DNA of 20,741 nt from an uncultured Oscillospiraceae bacterium (lineage in GTDB: Bacteria > Bacillota > Clostridia > Oscillospirales > Acutalibacteraceae): positions 1 to 20,741 of the forward strand of contig UQOE01000031.1 of assembly GCA_900542575.1 (NCBI GenBank), in the 5' to 3' direction. Under the pieces are notes generated by a model. It saw nothing but the letters and a program-made list of their open reading frames with translations. It was not told the origin of the DNA and ran no database searches. Made by a program: the position numbers and the translations under genes. Positions 20,717-20,741 of this stretch are shown piece by piece (within the stretch, counting starts at the first letter, position 1; every line of letters begins with the position of its first letter).

Positions 20717-20741
20717 TTGTTAACAGACGGGCAAAGCCCTC

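Overview
The window most likely comes from a low-to-mid GC Firmicute of the Clostridia, probably a gut Lachnospiraceae-type anaerobe. This is an inference from strong GGAGG-type ribosome binding sites, sigma-A-like promoters (TTGACA-17-TATAAT) and gene content: LtrA, an FrnE-like DsbA, an ornithine cyclodeaminase-family protein paired with an iron alcohol dehydrogenase, a secreted tannase-like hydrolase, a C39-like peptidase and a transglutaminase-like protein. No rRNA, tRNA or CRISPR array was recognised.

Left edge (1-850): debris of mobile DNA. Two tandem Lar-like zinc-ribbon genes, a hairpin-rich stretch resembling the end of an IS200/IS605-type element, and a GC-rich C-terminal scrap of a serine recombinase.

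849-6300: a compact minus-strand block. A MarR regulator (5826-6242) has a near-consensus promoter and lies upstream of seven tightly packed genes: an old-yellow-enzyme reductase (frameshifted), FrnE-like DsbA, MBL hydrolase, cupin, LtrA membrane protein, tautomerase and an FMN reductase with a Cys cluster. A nearly identical 17-bp site occurs at the marR promoter and again between marR and the first enzyme gene. This suggests one MarR-controlled regulon, probably for electrophile, quinone or thiol stress.

6300-8380: decayed accessory DNA. It holds the 5' end of a type I methyltransferase gene (hsdM) cut off before its catalytic domain, a ribbon-helix-helix protein with a palindromic operator on its own promoter, a divergent 58-residue protein resembling an antitoxin tail, and about 740 bp of AT-rich DNA with a long inverted repeat and two terminators.

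8300-10320: a promoter-bounded pair made of a polytopic membrane protein and a 36-residue single-span protein. Facing it is a flavodoxin-like gene followed immediately by another membrane protein. The flavodoxin gene has ATA where its start codon should be.

10327-14100: a secreted tannase-like hydrolase downstream of an HPP-like membrane protein (minus strand), and a divergent zinc-ribbon membrane protein gene with one clear and one probable frameshift.

14098-20741: a protein of unknown function with a GNAT-like C-terminus, a secreted C39-like cysteine peptidase, an OCD-family/Fe-alcohol dehydrogenase operon whose leader contains a perfect intrinsic terminator between promoter and ribosome binding site (candidate attenuator), and a secreted transglutaminase-like protein. 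The window ends in a terminator-like or IS-end-like hairpin.

Several genes carry single-base lesions, two of them in homopolymers (G5 at 5275, A8 at 13476). The sequence alone cannot distinguish pseudogenes, phase variation and sequencing error.
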